Source: Hofstenia miamia (taxonomy: Eukaryota > Xenacoelomorpha > Acoela > Hofsteniidae). From it: a stretch of 64,000 nt of DNA. The stretch's first letter is position 1; each line of letters starts with the position of its first letter. Below the pieces are notes generated by a model. The model had not been told where the DNA came from and ran no database searches. It saw nothing but the letters and a program-made list of their open reading frames with translations. The stretch covers positions 1,594,336 through 1,658,335 of the forward strand of contig CABFPE010000009.1 in the NCBI GenBank assembly GCA_900660155.1. Direction: 5' to 3'. Positions 1 through 12,400 of the stretch are shown here, one piece after another. Position numbers and translations under genes: made by a program.

Positions 1-44
1 GCATAATTTACATATATATTTGTTCGTTTAGACTAATGCCAACA

Positions 45-74
45 GATAAGATAAGATAAGATAAGATAAGATAA
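45..74. repeat. GATAA microsatellite tail of LINE copy 1
   Basis: Six GATAA units. They form the simple-repeat 3' tail of the adjacent minus-strand LINE and match the TTATC repeat at 2632-2652 in the opposite orientation. Confidence 0.85.
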
Positions 75-830
75 TCTATATTCATTTGAATTTTTTTACA
101 ATATTTTACTGATATTTCAAATGAATAGCGTCATTAACTACTATGTACAAAAAAATGAATAATAACAAAAATGAAATAAATAAAACAACACTGACTAAAA
201 AATACACTGACTACGGATAGCTTACTAATTTCGATTTATTGTATAATCGTTATTATAAAATTTAAATCCTATCCATGATCTACCTGATATAAACTTTTGT
301 TTGAGAAATAATAATTTTAATTCTTTTTTGAATTTTTTAAGGTTGTCTATTATTTTCATTTCTTTTGGCAATATATTCCAGTTATAAATTGCAGTATTAA
401 TAAAGGATTGACTCATGATATTTTTATTAAATTTAACACGTGAGTAGTTTTTTGATCGTTTATTTTGCTTCAGACAATCTGTCGAAAATGAGAATGATAT
501 CTCGTTGTAGGGTGGAATTTTCTTTATGAATTTGAAGAAATAAATAATAATATTGTAAATAATTAACTCTTGTGGAAAAAGAATAGATTTAGAAATATAT
601 TCTTTGATTTAGAAGTTTTTATTACAAACATTTAATGCCTATTTTAGTTGAACTCGAAGCTTTTTTATCATTAGGCTGTGTACATTAGTATATAAGATAT
701 TAGCATAGTTTAAATTACTCATAACAAATGCATGAAACATTTGAATTACTGCAATTGGGGGTAACTGTTGGGAAACATGGGATATCTTTCTAATACCTAT
801 AGCCATTTTTTTAATAATAGTATTTATTTG

Positions 831-1298
831 CTACGTGAAATTAAGATTTGAATCTATTATTACTCCTAGATATTTAAACTTATTAACAGGTATAACAGAT
901 GAATTATTGAAATTAATTGAATAGTCGGAGATGTCCGTTTTTTTTCTAAAAGGTTGCATTATGCAAAATTCAGTTTTTTTCGTATTAATACGCAATCTAT
1001 GCATGTTAAAATAGTTGCTCAATTTTATACAATTCGATTCAATAACTTTTACAGCTTTATCTAAGGATTTATTTCCACAGTAAATAGATGTATCATCGGC
1101 GTATTGTATTATTTCACAGTCCGTAATTTCCCTCATGTCATTCACATAAATATTAAATAGCAGGGGACCTAGTATGGTTCCTTGAGGTACATCATTATTG
1201 ACAGACAACCAATTTGAAAAAGTATCATTTAATTTAACTCGCTGAAGTCTATTACTTAAGTAATTAGATATACATATACTACTCGTATGCATCGCCAT
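831..1298 (-). pseudogene. LINE reverse transcriptase fragment
   Basis: This is a 155-codon open segment of LINE ORF2, the enzyme that copies element RNA into DNA at a nicked target. It shows RT motifs in order: VPQGTILGPLLFNIYVND (fingers/palm), QYADDTSIY with the catalytic YADD, LRINTKKTEF and FKYLGVIID. Endonuclease and early RT motifs are absent upstream. The first few residues may be flanking DNA read in frame. A second segment at 225-500 contains NWNILPKEMK and FKKEL, which resembles the usual C-terminal tail of CR1/Jockey ORF2. It is not functional as it stands. Confidence 0.85.
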
Positions 1299-1300
1299 TT

Positions 1301-2540
1301 AGCCTCCCATTAACTACTAATCAAGCCTAATATGATGCAACATAATTCAATTTAGATTTTATTCATTAACTAATGTATTTAAATATAAATGTGCAAAAAA
1401 ATTGACATCTACCTGTTGCAATTTAATTCCTTTCTCAAGTAGATTTCTGATGATTCCTGTCACAATAACTCAGCTAGACAAAATGTTTGCCTTTACATTC
1501 GTAAAAAGGCATTTTGACAACTGATAGTGTTTAATCTAATTATATAAACTTTTTACAAATCTATAAGAATAATATTTTGGATAATCATAGAAAAATATTA
1601 ATTAAAACGTTTATCATTTTTTCTTTTCTTTTTTATTCTATTTTCTTTGATTGTCAGATTATTGTTGTAAAAAAGCTTTTTAACATTTGGGCGTCCAACC
1701 TTTATGCAAGACAATATGCTAAATGCATAATTCGGTACTATGGCTGTTTGAAAAGCATTGAATTTTTAATTTTTAAAATTCAAAACTATGCGTGAACTTC
1801 ACCATCATTTACTGACTCTAAAAATGCAAATATACAATTTTTGCAACTTCTTAGGACCCAACATTTTAATTATTTCATCGTTTTTAGTCCAAAGTAGTAA
1901 TATTGATAGTGGCCAATTGCGTGAAATTGTATCAAATTTTTCTAAAAAATAGTATTATTATCTAAAAAAATCTATTTTTGTGTAATATTTTTCACGAAAT
2001 ATGCACTAAATTGAATACATTATGTATTTCAAATTATTGGATTTCATTGTTCACTACAAATGGAAAATTGTTAGTGCATTTTTAATGATATAGAATTAAG
2101 TAAAGTACAAAATGTTCACATTAAATTATGAATATGTGCCTACTCTTTGAATTTTGTTGAATATTCAAGAAAATCAAAAATCCCAAAATGCAAAAATCTT
2201 GCTAAAATCAATGCAATTTTGAAACTACCAAAATATTGTGCTGGGTTTTGAGAGGTTACAGAAGCATTTCTTGTCATTTTGGATAAGGTGCATATTGGTG
2301 AAGGCCGCCCATATTATTGAATTTGAAAGCAAAAATTTGGTGCACCCTATTGGTAACAAAAGACTTTGGTTTATAATTTTTTGCATCACTTTAACGAACT
2401 GTTCTTAATTTATAATGAACCCGGGCCCCCTCTGTATCCACCCTTGGCAATACTCCTTTTTGGTCATTATGACACGCAAAAAATTCAATACTAGAATGTA
2501 GACTTATTCTTAGCCTGTTTAGCCTATAATATAGGTTTGT
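1301..2540. other. AT-rich intergenic stretch, no gene seen
   Basis: No convincing exon, repeat or RNA gene. The open frames are short and of low complexity. The last part may be 3' UTR of the LINE whose tail follows at 2655. Confidence 0.5.
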
Positions 2541-2559
2541 AAATAGTATGATTTTGTTT

Positions 2560-2655
2560 TATTTTTTTAATGACGCTATTTTGAGAAGCCATCAGTTTGT
2601 ATTAATTGCTTTACCTTCTCTTAATAAAGATTGTCTTATCTTATCTTATCTTATT
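2560..2655 (+). mobile_element. LINE 3' tail, same family as copy 1
   Basis: This plus-strand tail has TTAATGACGCTATT near 2567-2580, an AATAAAG word and then a (TTATC)n run ending near 2652. The same word and repeat occur, inverted, in the LINE at 45-1300. Only the 3' end can be recognised, so this is either a very short 5'-truncated insertion or a longer copy whose coding part has decayed. Confidence 0.7.
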
Positions 2656-3699
2656 ACACTTATTTGGGAATATGCATAAATCATTTTGACTTCCATTGTC
2701 AGAAACTGAAATACAAACAGTTAGTGCAAATCAGATGCAACTTTGACCTTGAACTTTTATATAAACTCTGCAAACCTTGACAATGACCTGACCTTAATAT
2801 CGATTAACCGAATTTTATCTAGTCAAGACCAAGATAAATTATACTTTTCCGCTTTTCCCAGATGTGTCTTTAAATGTATTAACTTAAAGTAAATACCAAA
2901 TAAAGGAAAAACAAGAATTTTTCTAACGCATGCAATAATCAATTCATTAACTTGGGCAAATATCTGAGACCTTCACTACCAATTAAACTTGAAAAATCAA
3001 ACTACAAAATCATTTTTCTTTCTGACTCAATGTAAAGTTTTTCAAGCTATAAATCAAGCAGACCTCCCAAAATACTTATATGGGGTCTAAAAGATTATAC
3101 AAAAGGCATTATTTGTCCTTTATGACATATCATTAATCACTGCAAAAAAAGAAGTACCTTTCAAACAATGTTAAAATTAGCTAATGTTGCTTGCATATAT
3201 AAAAAAAATTATCCACTAAGATTGTGCAATTAAAGGCCTATATCAATTGTCCAATTTTTGCAAAAATTTCCAAAAACTACTATATTTCAAGATAACCCCA
3301 TCTGTTATGATTTATCTTATGCTACTAAAAATTGAAGATCTTATCCCAAACATACCAATTTTGGCCCGACTGCTTCTGTTGAATTGTCCTTTTATCATTT
3401 CATTTTCCTTAGGAAGCTAGAATGCACTGATTTTAATTCAATAGCATCAATTTAACAATGTACTACTTAAGTGGTTGATTTCAAAGAGTAAAAGTAAATT
3501 GTATATTTTCTAAATTGGGTAAAACTTGCAAATGTGTTTCGCATATACTAATTTAATTACTGCTTTTTTATTGCATGTAAGAAATAATTGTGGAATAGTG
3601 AAATATGCGACTTCATTGTGCTTATACAGACATGATAACATAATAAAAAGTTCAATTGGTAAATAAAGAAAACTCTCTCAAATGCTACAATACTAAAGG
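2656..3699. other. AT-rich intergenic stretch, nothing recognised
   Basis: No supported gene or repeat was seen on either strand. Confidence 0.5.
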
Positions 3700-3813
3700 T
3701 GCGTTCAGGCGAGAATATTTTGAAATATATCATTTGATATACGTCAAAAAGACGATCGTCTGAACGCCTTTTATCAAAAACCACACATCAAAAAGTTTCT
3801 CGACTGAACGCAC
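3700..3813. mobile_element. Small MITE-like inverted repeat
   Basis: The ends are GTGCGTTCAGGCGAGA (3700-3715) and its inverse with one mismatch (3798-3813). The 114-bp interior has no coding capacity and contains further short palindromes around ATTTGATATACGTC. No clear target-site duplication was found. The core word GCGTTCAG also lies in the inverted ends of the larger element at 38437-40063. Confidence 0.6.
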
Positions 3814-6319
3814 ATCGTTTAAATTGATGCACTAACAGCTTGTATCTTTTTGACGTAATTCAAAAGATGCTCTTCTGAACACATGTTATTCATTTGAACG
3901 ATCAGGAATTAATGACTTGGATTTGGTGACAGATTGTCTCAAGTGGCCGTGAGTTTTAAAACCCGAGGATTTTGAAGCTCAACTATGTTAAGTTCAAAAT
4001 GATCCCTGACGATATTGAATTCTAATCGTTCCATTTTTTTAAAAAAAGAAAGCAGTTACACTTTTCAATGAAGCAATATTAGTTTTGCACAAGTTATGTT
4101 TGAGAATTGTAAATATATTTTACAAGCATGTACAACTAATTGAAATCACTTATAAATCAGAATTCCTGCATGTATTGAAATTTAGTCAGTGTTCAATTAC
4201 ATAATGACAAGGAAAATTTAAACAGGTAATTCCATTTGTTTGAACAATCAGCAATTAACTAGTTGGTGTTGGCATTATTATATAAGAATATCTATCCAGT
4301 CAAATTCTTTTTCAATTTAATGTTTGAATCAGTAATTGAGGTGTTGATTATAATGTTCCCTATGATAGAAAAACACAATTCCAATTAAACTTAATCAAAC
4401 AAGTGGCCGTACATCAAAATAATGCTATTGTGAACGCAATTTCATCAAATTGATGTACACCAAAACCCGCTCCTAACTTTTGATAGGTGCACGTCATAAC
4501 GCAACAATATGCACAATTTAACCATAAGTCCCCCTAAAAATTCTATGATTTCTCCCTTTCCTTAAGATATTTTAAATATTAAAGGGTCGAAAATTTCCCA
4601 ATTTGAATTTTTTAAATATCGGAGGAACAATCGACAATAAACTGAACTATTCAAATCACATACCAATAGTGATAAGTAAAATGACAATAGGAATTAAACT
4701 ATTTCAAATGCGAAAATGAATGTTGGTACTTGAAAAATTTCAACACAATATTTAAATGGCTCACAGATGCTTACTGCTGTAAAGAAAACATTGACTTTTA
4801 ATTTTCTGCCAATATGCTTTAAAAGACTGTACAAAGACTTATTGTTTCTGTGGAAAATTGCCCATAAGAAAATAGATATCAATCCAGACATGTACATAAC
4901 TTCTGCTGAATTTCCATATGAAACAAAGCAATTGTGTCATCCTTTATAAAGACAAATTCACTTCTGATAAAAACTTTTTTGTTTAAGCTCTACGGGTTGC
5001 AAATATGTTAATTTGCAAAAAGAAAATAATCTTTAATGAATATAATATATTTAAAAGGAAACTTCATGAGTGTTTAATGGAATTAACAGTTTCATTTGAC
5101 ATTAGTAATTTGTGTACCTATTATGTAAAGTGCTATTTCAGTTATTTTTTTATTGTTCGTTTTTGTATTGTTTAAGAATTTAAATCTATTATTAGAATTA
5201 AATATAATACAATATACATTAGGTGACAGTAATTCACTTCACGCATTCAAAACACATCCAACATTGAGCACCTACACAAACATTGATTATACTATTATAT
5301 ATTGTACATATTTGTAGTTAATTATTTGGTTAAATTTAATTTTTTGTCGTGCTAGTTGTAGATTTTTTGTATACATCGCACGATAAATTTGCGGTGACTC
5401 TTAAATCAATATAGATACTGTAATGTCATATTTAATAGGAACCCCCCGTTAATGAATAAAATCGAGTTAAATAGGCAGCAAATATGTATGTTTAGAAGTT
5501 CATATTCCAATCACAAACTCAATATTTAATACCTATTTTCGTAAAAAACTATTAAACAACAATTCGCATGTGCGTTCGACTTATCATTCAGACATTAAAT
5601 TCATAATGTGAAATTTATTTTCATTTTTAAACTTAATTGAGCTTTGCAGAAATTTGGCAAAAAATAAAATCAGTAAAAGTTAACAGTAAGCATACCCCCA
5701 GAAACAATATATCTCATGGAAAGCATTTGTTTAATAAAAATATCATTAATAAGTAATACACTGGGTAAAGGGTAAATTCTGAATCCAAGTTTGTTGTTTT
5801 TGTTTTATGTTATTGACTCATGTAGTATTACCAGCATTTCTTAAGGTGCTTAATTGTGTCAGTACTATTCTAATTGTTGACGAGGGCAAATAAACCCAAT
5901 ATGCATATAATTTTGCATATTTAAATTAATATTTCAGTAATGGATAACCAGAGGATTCATGATATAATAGTTCATTTCTCCATGAATTGATTCATCCCCC
6001 AGCATCACAATGCAAATAAAATTGGTTCAATTTCACCATAATGTGCCATGATGAAGATCACATCACAAATACTACATATAATTCACAAACAGCACTCAAT
6101 AACATCTTACGAAAAAGATTGAAGTTCTAAATGGTTCCAGATATTACATTCTGGATTTTAAAAATAATTTAACCAAATCAATACGAAATTTTTAAATGGT
6201 CCATCAACCCAACAATGAATTAATAACAAATCAAACAAATTAGGTTGATAATGCAAATATGTAATAATTCATTCAAATATTAGAAACTAGATTTAAGTTT
6301 CGCACAAAAGTAAAAACAA
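3814..6319. other. Intergenic region downstream of the LYAR-like gene
   Basis: AT-rich DNA that includes the expected 3' UTR side of the minus-strand LYAR gene, whose stop is at 6320. Further GAACGC words and a CATCAAATTGATG palindrome (around 4444-4456) suggest MITE-like debris. No exon is supported. Confidence 0.45.
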
Positions 6320-6473
6320 TTATTCAATTTCTTCATCAACATTAACTAATGATTCATAATATTCTGAAGTTTTGCGCTTTTTATGTTTTTTTTCTTTAAG
6401 GGATTCATTTTCATCATACTTCAATGATTTTCTTTTTTTCTTTTTACTGCTTCCTTCTGATGGAGTGAGTGGT
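6320..6473 (-). CDS. LYAR: LYAR exon 6 (terminal coding exon)
   Basis: The acceptor reads TATTTAG, and the exon begins with the third base of an isoleucine codon completed from exon 5. It encodes residues 503-552, a lysine-rich tail containing GSSKKKKRKSLK and KEKKHKKRKTSEYYES, then ends in VDEEIE and a TAA stop at 6320-6322. Its base use and its KKKKRKS style match exon 5, which supports the join. The basic runs probably serve as nuclear/nucleolar targeting signals. No strong AATAAA was noted on the minus strand close downstream. Confidence 0.8.
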
Positions 6474-9400
6474 CTAAATACAACGATAAATATTAAAATA
6501 GTTGATTTCCACATTGATATTAACAATAACTAACTATATCTGAGAAACGATTCTTACAATTGAATTAATAAATTATTGCGCATTTATATTCAAGTTTAAT
6601 ACAAAAGTGAATTTTCAAATTATTAAACTTGGTAATTTAGCTATTGTTAATGTCATATAAACAAAAAAAATTTAAAAAACTATGTAAGAAGCTTTTAATT
6701 ATTACATCCATAAAAAATATAATTGGGTTTATATTATGGCAGAGTTAGTCCGGATATAGCGGTTAGGAAAGATGGTGAATTCCCGGCTGCTACAGTCTTA
6801 GTCAAATCAGGCAACCTTGATCGAAGGACTGTTTCTGCTTTGGGGAATATATTTCTTCAAGGGATGTGGACTTTGCTCCTCAATCTCCCCAAACAACTTC
6901 TTGTCAGCATTGATGATGTGTTGATGAATACTTTCATATTCTGGTATGATTCTAAAACGTATATAGCTCGTTTTTGTACATTGTTTATTTCGTCCAAGTG
7001 AGTTTTCCTGCTCCACCCTATACCATGCAGCCATAAGTGAGAATACTGTAGACAAGAGAAGTGTAAAGCACTTCAAGCTCTTCAACTTGATAGGCAAATC
7101 TTTTGAGTTTCAAAAGAACAGTTTGCTGTTAGCACGTTTTACAGTATCTTCTATATATCTGCTAAACGTGAGTTTGTCATCAATAGTAATACCAAGCACT
7201 TTACAAAATGTACGCATTCTATGTCCATTTCTGGTGCTTTACAAGTGGCACTCAAAAAGGCAAGCTCTTTCAACTTCTGTTAATTAAAGAAAACATGTTT
7301 GGACTAAAATCTACTATGAAGATCCTTGAGAACTGTACTGCAGTTGTCACCCATGCTACTACTGCCAGGAATAAGAGGAGTGTTGTCATCAGCGAATGTC
7401 ACTAGGGAATAAGAGTGATCAATGGGACTTTCACAAATAATATCATCAGTGGAGAGGTTAAAAAAATTAGTTCAGGGGAAATACACATCACAGAGCAAAA
7501 AGCTGCTTGCATAAGGTGAAATAGGCCCAAATAAGTTCAAATATTTTACAATTTGATGGAAAAAATGGCTGCCAGTCAATATCATTCCTGAAATATATAC
7601 AGACACCACCGCCTGCCTTCTTACTGGAGTTTATCTTGTTCTGATCATAACGCAGAGTACCCAGGGATTGATATAAAGGAGTCGTCAATATTATCAGATA
7701 AAAAAGTCTCAATAATGCAAACCAAGGTGTAATTGCAACATTGCATGTCTTACTGAAGATGAGAAACTGCATTAGGCTTCTTTAGTGATCTTACATTGAG
7801 CATTGACAATGTGAACTTGTTCATGAATAGTCAATTTTCACACAAAACCTTGCCATTTCCAGCAACTTGAAGTTAACAATTTTCAGCTGTTCCCTAGGTG
7901 TCCCCCATCTGCAAATTAGCTTTGCTCTTGCTACAAAACTTTTCTTCTCTTCTGCTCTTTCTACTGGTGTTAGTTCTCTGGAAATAAATATTTAGTGCTA
8001 ATAGATTTCAAATTGTCACTATCATACTGCGAGGCCATTGCAAATTTGGATTGAAATTTCCAACTAAAAAGATATCAGTAAAATGAACCTTTTGTTCAGC
8101 AATGAAGTCAAATACTTTCATTACACTGTCCTTGTCCTTATCCATTTCCATTCAATTCACTCAGTTATGAACTTCAGCCTCAGGCAGGTTTTGTAGTCAT
8201 ATTCCACACAAATTAGTGGTTGCCACACGTATCTTAGGTTCTCTTTTTGGAATAGGTGTTTGTGCAAATCCTTTCACCAATGTGACTACCTCATCAACTT
8301 TCTTCTCAACATCTTGGATAATATTAGCATTTACATTGATTTCCAGCCTATCTTTTGCTTGAGGCTTGCAGGTGTTGCAGCATCAGAAGAGTCCAGTAAT
8401 ATGGCAGATTGTGTAGAAATCGTCCTTTGATATTCCACAAAAGTTAATGTTGAACCAGCTACCACAAATGTCACAGCCAATCCAGAATTCTCCAGTTTTC
8501 TTCTTGCACTTCAAACAGCATTCGTTGACGTCGGATCTGCTTCCAGTCAGTCCTCTCCTTATGACCATTATTAATATGAAAATAATAAATGTATAATAAA
8601 CAAACAAATTTAAGGCAGATTTGATAGCAAGCAAATACAAATAATTTATTTAAATGTTATTAAAGTGAATTATTAAAATTTTCGATTCTTTGAATTTAAA
8701 TAAACAATTGGAAACTTTTTTAAATAAATTAGTTAAATGCAATTTAATGCGCGATTACCTTTAAATGTGTCCGTTATACCAATAGTAGTAGCATACAAAA
8801 ATCAATAAGGATTTTTTGGTAAAAGACATTTTTACAATTTTATTGATGAAACAACCTCAAATCGTTAAAAAAGTAGTTTAAACTGGAAATTGGAAAAAAG
8901 TCACAACAATATTTTCACAGTTTGTAAGCACATATTCAATGAAGGCAGAAGCAAATTAACAAGTTGCAGGTAAACTTTTCTTTAAGAAAAAGTATTCTTA
9001 AAAATGCCATTTTACTGTAAAATTAGTACCTTCTTTGAAGCAAACGGTTTTGAAATCTCTAATAAAAGTTATTTATTAATGGGAATTACAATATTTTGAT
9101 TAAACAAAATTCCCCCCATAAGTGAAGAATGAAATGATTTATGCTATATACAATAATATATATACAAATTGTGTTAATTAACTCTATTTGTATTTGTTTA
9201 AGATTTTTAAAGCCCAGCATCCCTCAAAATGTTATATGATTGCCTTTCAGAAATGTATACATAGAATTAATTCGAAAACTGCATGGCATTTGATTTTATG
9301 AGATAAACAAGCCTGTGTAGACATTGAAACACTATACCTATTGTGTGCACTGTTTTAAACAATGCCTGTCGAACACAATTGCACAATCTAAAAGGAAAAC

Positions 9401-12400
9401 TTTAGCATGAAGAAAAATGCAAAAAATCAGGACCTAATGAGAAAAATTTGGAAATGCACACTCCTAGTAAACCAATTGTGCTGAAAGATTAGACTAAATG
9501 ATTTTTCATTGTTGTTATTTAGCAATTACCTATAGTTCAACAAATTTTTTTGATTCAAAAAGTTGCAATCAGGCACAACAGTATATTATGGAAAAAACAT
9601 TTAGTATTGCAAAGAACATACATTTCAGCTTCAATAAGTGGGATAGACTTTCGCTTTTTGGACTTCAATTTTTCAATTGATTGTATAACAAAATCAGTGA
9701 ATCCAGAACTATCAACTTTATCTTTCGTAATAATTTCAATATTTTCACTCTCAATTAAATTGTCAATTTCACATTCAGTGGATTTCTTTTTCTTCGATTT
9801 AGGTTTAAAAGTGGATTTTTCATTTTGTAGATCATTAACCTCACATTCATTTAAAGTGGTTCCACAATCATTAACTAGACTACACGATTCATTATTCAAA
9901 TATTTCTTCTTTTTCTTTGCTTTATGTATTACAACTTCACTATCAACCTCACAATTTTCATTCCCAATTATAGTTTCTTCATATTCTTTGGCTTTCTTTT
10001 TCTTTTTTGTACTAGCTCTAGTTTTGAAATCAGAGTTCCCGTTTTGTATATTGTTAATGCCACATGCGTTGTAATTGAATTTACATTCATTTACAGGTGC
10101 TTCACAGTCATTAATAACACTACCTGCTTCATCATCCACATATTTTTTCTTTTTCTTTGCTTTTCGTATTACAACTTCATTATCAACGTCATAAACTTCA
10201 TTCTCAATTAGATTTTCCTCTTCATATTCTTTGGCCTTCTTTTTCTTTTTTGCACTAGTTCTAGATTTAACAGGAAACTGTTTGCTTTCTAGTTCATTAA
10301 GGTCAGATTCAGGATAAGCTAGTTCACATTTATTTGAAGAGCTTTCACATTCATTAACTAGATTACATAGTTCAGCAGCCACATGTTTTTTCTTATTTTT
10401 CTTAATCTTTTGTGTTACAACTTCTTCATTATCAACTTCATAAGTTTCACTATGGTGATGACGCTTTTTCTTTGGTATTACTAAAGTGTGAATTTCATCA
10501 TTGATAAATGTGTCCTCTTCATTTCCTTGTGGTTTTGAATCACGTTCATCACTTTCCATTCTGTCTTTCTTTATGGCATTATCTATACCGCATGCTTCAT
10601 TGTTAACCACTGTGTGACTGTTTACTAAGGAATCATCTTCAAATCCAGAATTGGTTAGGGCTGCTGCAAATTCTTTGTTTTCAATAGACTTTGAATTCAA
10701 TGAATGTTGACTGCCGGACTTCTAAAAATACAATTAATGGCTTTAATATAATACAATAAACTAAGTAAAAAATAATTTTTTATGTCCAATTATACTTTTC
10801 AACAATTAAAACAATTTAAATTATAATATATGTCAGAACACTGAAAAATCTACATAAACTATTAGCCACTTTCAAATAATCAACAACATCCTTAAAAAAC
10901 AAATTGGTTCAGTGACGTCACTACAAATAACACGTACCAAAATTTAGCTAAAACTTACTGCCTGCTGCATGAAACTCCAAGCTTCCTCTAAGACGTCATG
11001 TCTATTTTCATGAAAACTTGATTTAACAAAATTCTAAATGAAATCATGCATAAACAATTGCTACTGATTAGCAAAAAATTGAGCAACCACAACTCACATT
11101 AATTAATATCATTAAATTCAGCAATAAATCCATGCTAACCAATTCTATGTAACACAATTGATTATCTATTATCTACATCTATTTGACTACCTGGAATATA
11201 TAGCAATTCTAATCATAGAAATCATCTTTCAAATCTGTCCAAATTAAAAAACTGAAGCTAGAGCTTTAAAATGATACATCAATATTTCGAATTGCTAGTG
11301 TGTGGAACAAATTTGATACAAGTGCACTTTCAAAACGTTTTCTACTTTTAAGTGTATTACACAATAAAGACCACATTTTAAAATTAGTTGACACCATAAG
11401 TCCAAATGAAATGAATTTTATTCAATATTTTGTTAACCCTTTATTTCAAAATGACTCCATACGGAAGCACCAAAAATCCCATTTTCATGTATTTTTACAG
11501 AATTTACATTTCCATGCTGTACGTTAGATGATCGTATTAATTTACTCACAAATATTGAACGTTGAAAACATGCTCTGCAATATCCAACAGGGTTTTGAAT
11601 TTCTCAAAAATTTTAAGGTTATTTCACTAAATTTGCGGACAAATAATTGTTCACATGCTTTTTACAATAGATATTTTGTCTTACTAATGAGAGATTTAAT
11701 AAAAAACCTTATTCATGAAAAACTGTATCTGAAAGTTAAATGACTCCATCTTGAGTGTTGATTCCATCTACGTTGACATAGAACAAATGAGATCAGTAAC
11801 CTGCTGGGATAAAACAAACATTCAGCCCATAAAAAAACATATTTTGCCAAAAAAATCATTCAAGCGTGCAATAAAAGTATAGGTGGCGTTGACCTTGCGG
11901 ACATATGCTAATTGCATTGTATTGCATAAGTCCAAAACAGCGCTGGTACATAACTATATTTTGACATTTGTAATTGCATCTATGATAATATGATGTAAAA
12001 TCTTGATTTCAGGTTTAAAGGAATCATTATTTCTCTCAATAACATAACAATAACTCCATACGCATCATTCCTAAATTTCCTCAAATTTGGTTGAAGCAAA
12101 AACCTTTTGTCCCCCATTTTTACACACAACTAACCAAAACTCATGACAGAAAAAGCATGCACACATTAACCAATGATCTAACTTACAAAATATCACTAAT
12201 TGAATGGAAGTATGTAAACTTTGGAATACTTACAAAAAATTTTCCTTTTTTACTAGGTAGATTACTGCAGCCAACGCATTTCTGAAGGAGACATTTGACA
12301 TGATAATTTCCTGAAAAATCAGTCATAATTTTCTGTACATTCTAAAAGCACAACAGTAAACATCATGAAAGTTCACAGATACATTTCCTGTTCGCGCTCA

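Larger units (their letters stand above)
45..1300 (-). mobile_element. 5'-truncated CR1/Jockey-like LINE (copy 1)
   Basis: This non-LTR retrotransposon fragment lies on the minus strand. Its 3' end is the six-unit GATAA repeat at 45-74, which reads as a (TTATC)n tail on the element's own strand. Above that are a 3' UTR, a C-terminal ORF2 segment (about 225-500) and a reverse transcriptase segment (831-1298). The copy stops near 1300, inside the RT palm, so it is 5'-truncated as is usual for LINEs. The two ORF2 segments are in different frames, so at least one frameshift lies between them. The word TTAATGACGCTATT in its 3' UTR recurs next to the tail at 2655, so both belong to one family. The CR1/Jockey assignment rests on RT motifs and is an inference. 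Confidence 0.8.
6720..8570 (-). mobile_element. CR1-like LINE with PHD-finger ORF1, internally shrunken
   Basis: Three LINE parts lie in the proper 5' to 3' order on the minus strand: a PHD-like finger typical of CR1-group ORF1 (8383-8560), an endonuclease segment (7488-7772) and RT with its C-terminal tail (6720-7450). The total is about 1.9 kb where an intact CR1 would be 4-6 kb, so large internal stretches are missing, and the frame changes several times. The element sits in the sense direction inside LYAR intron 5. It differs from copy 1 at the window start. Confidence 0.7.
6474..9621 (-). other. LYAR intron 5, with an embedded LINE
   Basis: The 3.1-kb intron lies between donor GTATGT (9621 downward) and acceptor TATTTAG (ending 6474). 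It carries the LINE fragments at about 6720-8570. The remainder, 8571-9621, is AT-rich with no supported exon. I looked for a winged-helix LYAR C-terminal exon and did not find one. Confidence 0.65.

Noticed and set aside
45-74. GATAA array as a GATA-factor binding cluster
   Set aside because: It is the simple-repeat tail of the adjacent LINE and recurs at the tail of a second copy.
12234-12310. Using the stronger AG at 12311 as the acceptor of LYAR exon 3
   Set aside because: It breaks the phase with exon 2 and leads to a stop; the AG at 12333 keeps phase and improves the match to LYAR.
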